This document shows positions 42,308 to 43,652 of a DNA stretch of 43,652 bases, piece after piece. The notes under the pieces were generated by a model that did no database searches, was not told where the DNA came from, and saw only the letters and a program-made list of their open reading frames with translations. The position numbers and the translations under genes are program-made. Position 1 is the stretch's first letter. Every line of letters begins with the position of its first letter. This DNA comes from Clostridiales bacterium (GTDB lineage: Bacteria > Bacillota > Clostridia > Oscillospirales > CAG-272), in assembly GCA_003523225.1 (NCBI GenBank), contig DPGK01000004.1, positions 184,577 through 228,228 on the forward strand, given 5' to 3'.

Positions 42308-43225
42308 ATGACGATACGACATATGATAATATTCCGTTCCATATGTGAAAATGGGTATAATTCCACAAAAGCAGCGGAAGCTTTACATATGACACAGCCA
42401 GCAGTCAGCCTTGCCATTAAGGAGCTGGAACAATATTATGGTGTGCGTATGTTTGACAGAATCGGTCGAAGATTGCAAATCACCGATGCGGGGCAGCATT
42501 TTCTTCAATATGCGATACATATATCCGACTTGTTTTCGGATATGGAAACGGGTCTGCGTGATTGGGATTCCAAGGGTATTCTTCGCATTGGTGCAAGTAT
42601 CACGATAGGCTCGCAGTTTTTACCAAGCTATGTAAAGGCGTTCACTCAAATCTGTCCGGGCATTGATGTTAGGGTTACGGTTGAACAGTCAGAACGTCTG
42701 GAACAGAAAATTTTATCAAATGAGCTGGATTGCGCTCTGATTGAAGGTATTGCCCATGATTCAAATATTGTTTCAGAATCTTATATGGAAGATCATTTAA
42801 GCGTCATTTGTGGGGTTGAAAAAGGTTGGATACAAGGACAAATCATATCCGTGGAAGAATTTCAAAAGCAACGATTTCTCTTACGAGAGAAAGGAAGTGG
42901 TACACGAGAGGTTTTTGACCGTGTTACCACACAAGCCGGTATTCATGTTGTTCCGGTATGGGAAGCCATGAGCACGACCGCACTTGTCAACGCTGTGATC
43001 AACGGACTGGGAATTGCTGTTTTACCTCATCGAATGATTCTTCCGGCTCTGCGACAAGGCTTGATTTATACTGTCAAAGTTGAAGGATTGAGTTTTAGCC
43101 GAAATTTTCACATAATTCATCACAAAGACAAGTTTTTAACAACTTCTGCAAAACAGTTTATTGCCTTATGTAAGGAATATGAAGCGGATTATCCGTTGCC
43201 TTGTTACAATGGGCTATATGATTAA
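42308..43225 (+). CDS. LysR-family transcriptional regulator
   Basis: 305 residues. The N-terminal winged HTH is clear (FRSICENGYNSTKAAEALH, then TQPAVSLAIKELEQYYGVRM and FDRIGRRLQITDAG), followed by a LysR substrate domain (LRIGASITIGSQFLP, LDCALIEG, LREKGSGTREVFD, INGLGIAVLPHRM). Relatives are CysB/CysL-like regulators of anion or sulfur genes. ATAAGGAGC precedes ATG 42308. It is transcribed divergently from the chromate transporter pair and so probably regulates it in response to a small anionic ligand. Confidence 0.92.
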   Translation: MTIRHMIIFRSICENGYNSTKAAEALHMTQPAVSLAIKELEQYYGVRMFDRIGRRLQITDAGQHFLQYAIHISDLFSDMETGLRDWDSKGILRIGASITIGSQFLPSYVKAFTQICPGIDVRVTVEQSERLEQKILSNELDCALIEGIAHDSNIVSESYMEDHLSVICGVEKGWIQGQIISVEEFQKQRFLLREKGSGTREVFDRVTTQAGIHVVPVWEAMSTTALVNAVINGLGIAVLPHRMILPALRQGLIYTVKVEGLSFSRNFHIIHHKDKFLTTSAKQFIALCKEYEADYPLPCYNGLYD

Positions 43226-43260
43226 AAAGCCTTTGTAGTCATAATGGCTACAAAGGCTTT
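43226..43260 (+). terminator. Terminator of the LysR gene
   Basis: A perfect 13-bp stem (AAAGCCTTTGTAG with CTACAAAGGCTTT) and a 9-base loop. It starts one base after the LysR stop codon. Confidence 0.85.
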
Positions 43261-43337
43261 CCTATTCGTAAAATTCAAATTTGTCTTTCTCTTAATTTCC
43301 TATTATTTATACACCAAAATTATGAATATTTCTACCC

Positions 43338-43381
43338 GCCGTCTATTGACCTCGATTACGAGGAAAATAGGCGGCTTTTTT
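43338..43381 (+). terminator. Second intrinsic terminator near the right end
   Basis: GCCGTCTAT pairs with ATAGGCGGC (one G-T wobble), followed by TTTTTT. It lies in a gene-poor stretch (43261-43652) and suggests a transcript entering from further left or a small RNA. Confidence 0.7.
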
Positions 43382-43446
43382 GTTTGCAAAAAATTTTTTC
43401 AAGAAATTTTGAAAAAACACCCCCCAAAAACGCCCTCCCATTTCAA

Positions 43447-43497
43447 ACAAGTGAAGGGGTTAATTCCGAACCACGAACACGGAAGCCTTTCACTTGT
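43447..43497. other. Strong branched hairpin, possible origin of transfer or leader RNA
   Basis: ACAAGTGAAGGG pairs with CCTTTCACTTGT (12 bp, one wobble), with an inner stem TTCCG/CGGAA. It is followed by TTTGACAACTG and about 150 bases without a clear coding frame to the window edge. The position at the edge of an element fits an oriT-like or regulatory structure, but nothing decides between these. No gene is seen from 43261 to 43652. Confidence 0.35.
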
Positions 43498-43652
43498 ACT
43501 TTGACAACTGAATATATAGGCACATCGGACTTTAGTTCTGATGATGAGCCACCTTATCGGGTACGCCAAGACCTCTGATAATAGAGCGAGCGAGAATCCC
43601 CGGTAAAAGTGTCAGGCTGCACCTGATACGGCGATGACAGTCAGAATGATAA

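Overview
The window reads as chromosome of an anaerobic Bacillota, most likely a clostridial (Oscillospiraceae-like) gut organism. The reasons are near-consensus sigma-A promoters with AGGAGG ribosome binding sites, an L21-Prp-L27 operon with the Firmicutes-type cleavable L27 leader, a MurNAc-salvage kinase/MurQ pair, BIg-type surface proteins, and large serine recombinases of the clostridial element type. It is a core block (about 7.5-29.4 kb) between two accessory blocks.

Left accessory block (1-7.5 kb, almost all minus strand): a serine recombinase runs off the left edge. Upstream of it is a defence-like operon: a small XRE regulator with its own promoter and operator, an 1178-residue helicase/nuclease, an XRE-ImmA/IrrE protease and a PIN-domain (DUF4411-like) protein. 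The helicase looks like an in-frame chimera, with a SNF2-type N-terminal half joined near residue 550 to the C-terminal half of a type III restriction Res-like protein. Gene remnants lie at 7.07-7.37 kb.

Core block: two secreted proteins end in the same tail (Thr-rich stalk, GCGSF, hydrophobic helix, K/R cluster). The second carries an in-frame TAG. Next come an Lgt-like paralogue and, overlapping it by 4 nt, a CPBP/Rce1-type glutamic intramembrane protease. I propose that these four genes form a Cys-dependent C-terminal sorting and lipidation system; this is the most interesting part of the window. Then follow an SGNH hydrolase, an XRE membrane protein, gpmI, a DHH phosphoesterase, an Mrp/Nbp35 ATPase, a SanA/YdcF protein, the canonical lgt, and a folD - TIM-barrel isomerase - BadF-type sugar kinase - murQ cluster. 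After those come a long Ig-like repeat surface protein, rplU-prp-rpmA, a heavily decayed transglutaminase-like lipoprotein gene, a VanZ-like gene and tRNA-Arg(CCU).

Right accessory block (29.5-43.6 kb): a second large serine recombinase and a TnpW-like protein sit next to tRNA-Arg. A 5'-truncated parB lies head-to-head with a 5'-truncated sigma-like gene at a sharp breakpoint near 32.01 kb. Cargo includes an RNA-repair-like operon (metallophosphatase, unknown, UDG-like, RtcB), a coiled-coil protein, a membrane protein with five 78-bp Cys-rich repeats, a truncated membrane protein joined to an lgt 5' fragment, and a split chromate transporter with a divergent LysR regulator. The last 390 bases hold terminators and a strong hairpin but no convincing gene.

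Several recombination junctions (near 4.93, 7.15, 32.01 and 40.40 kb) show that the accessory blocks are mosaic, or that the assembly needs checking there. All family calls come from reading motifs by eye; no database search was run.
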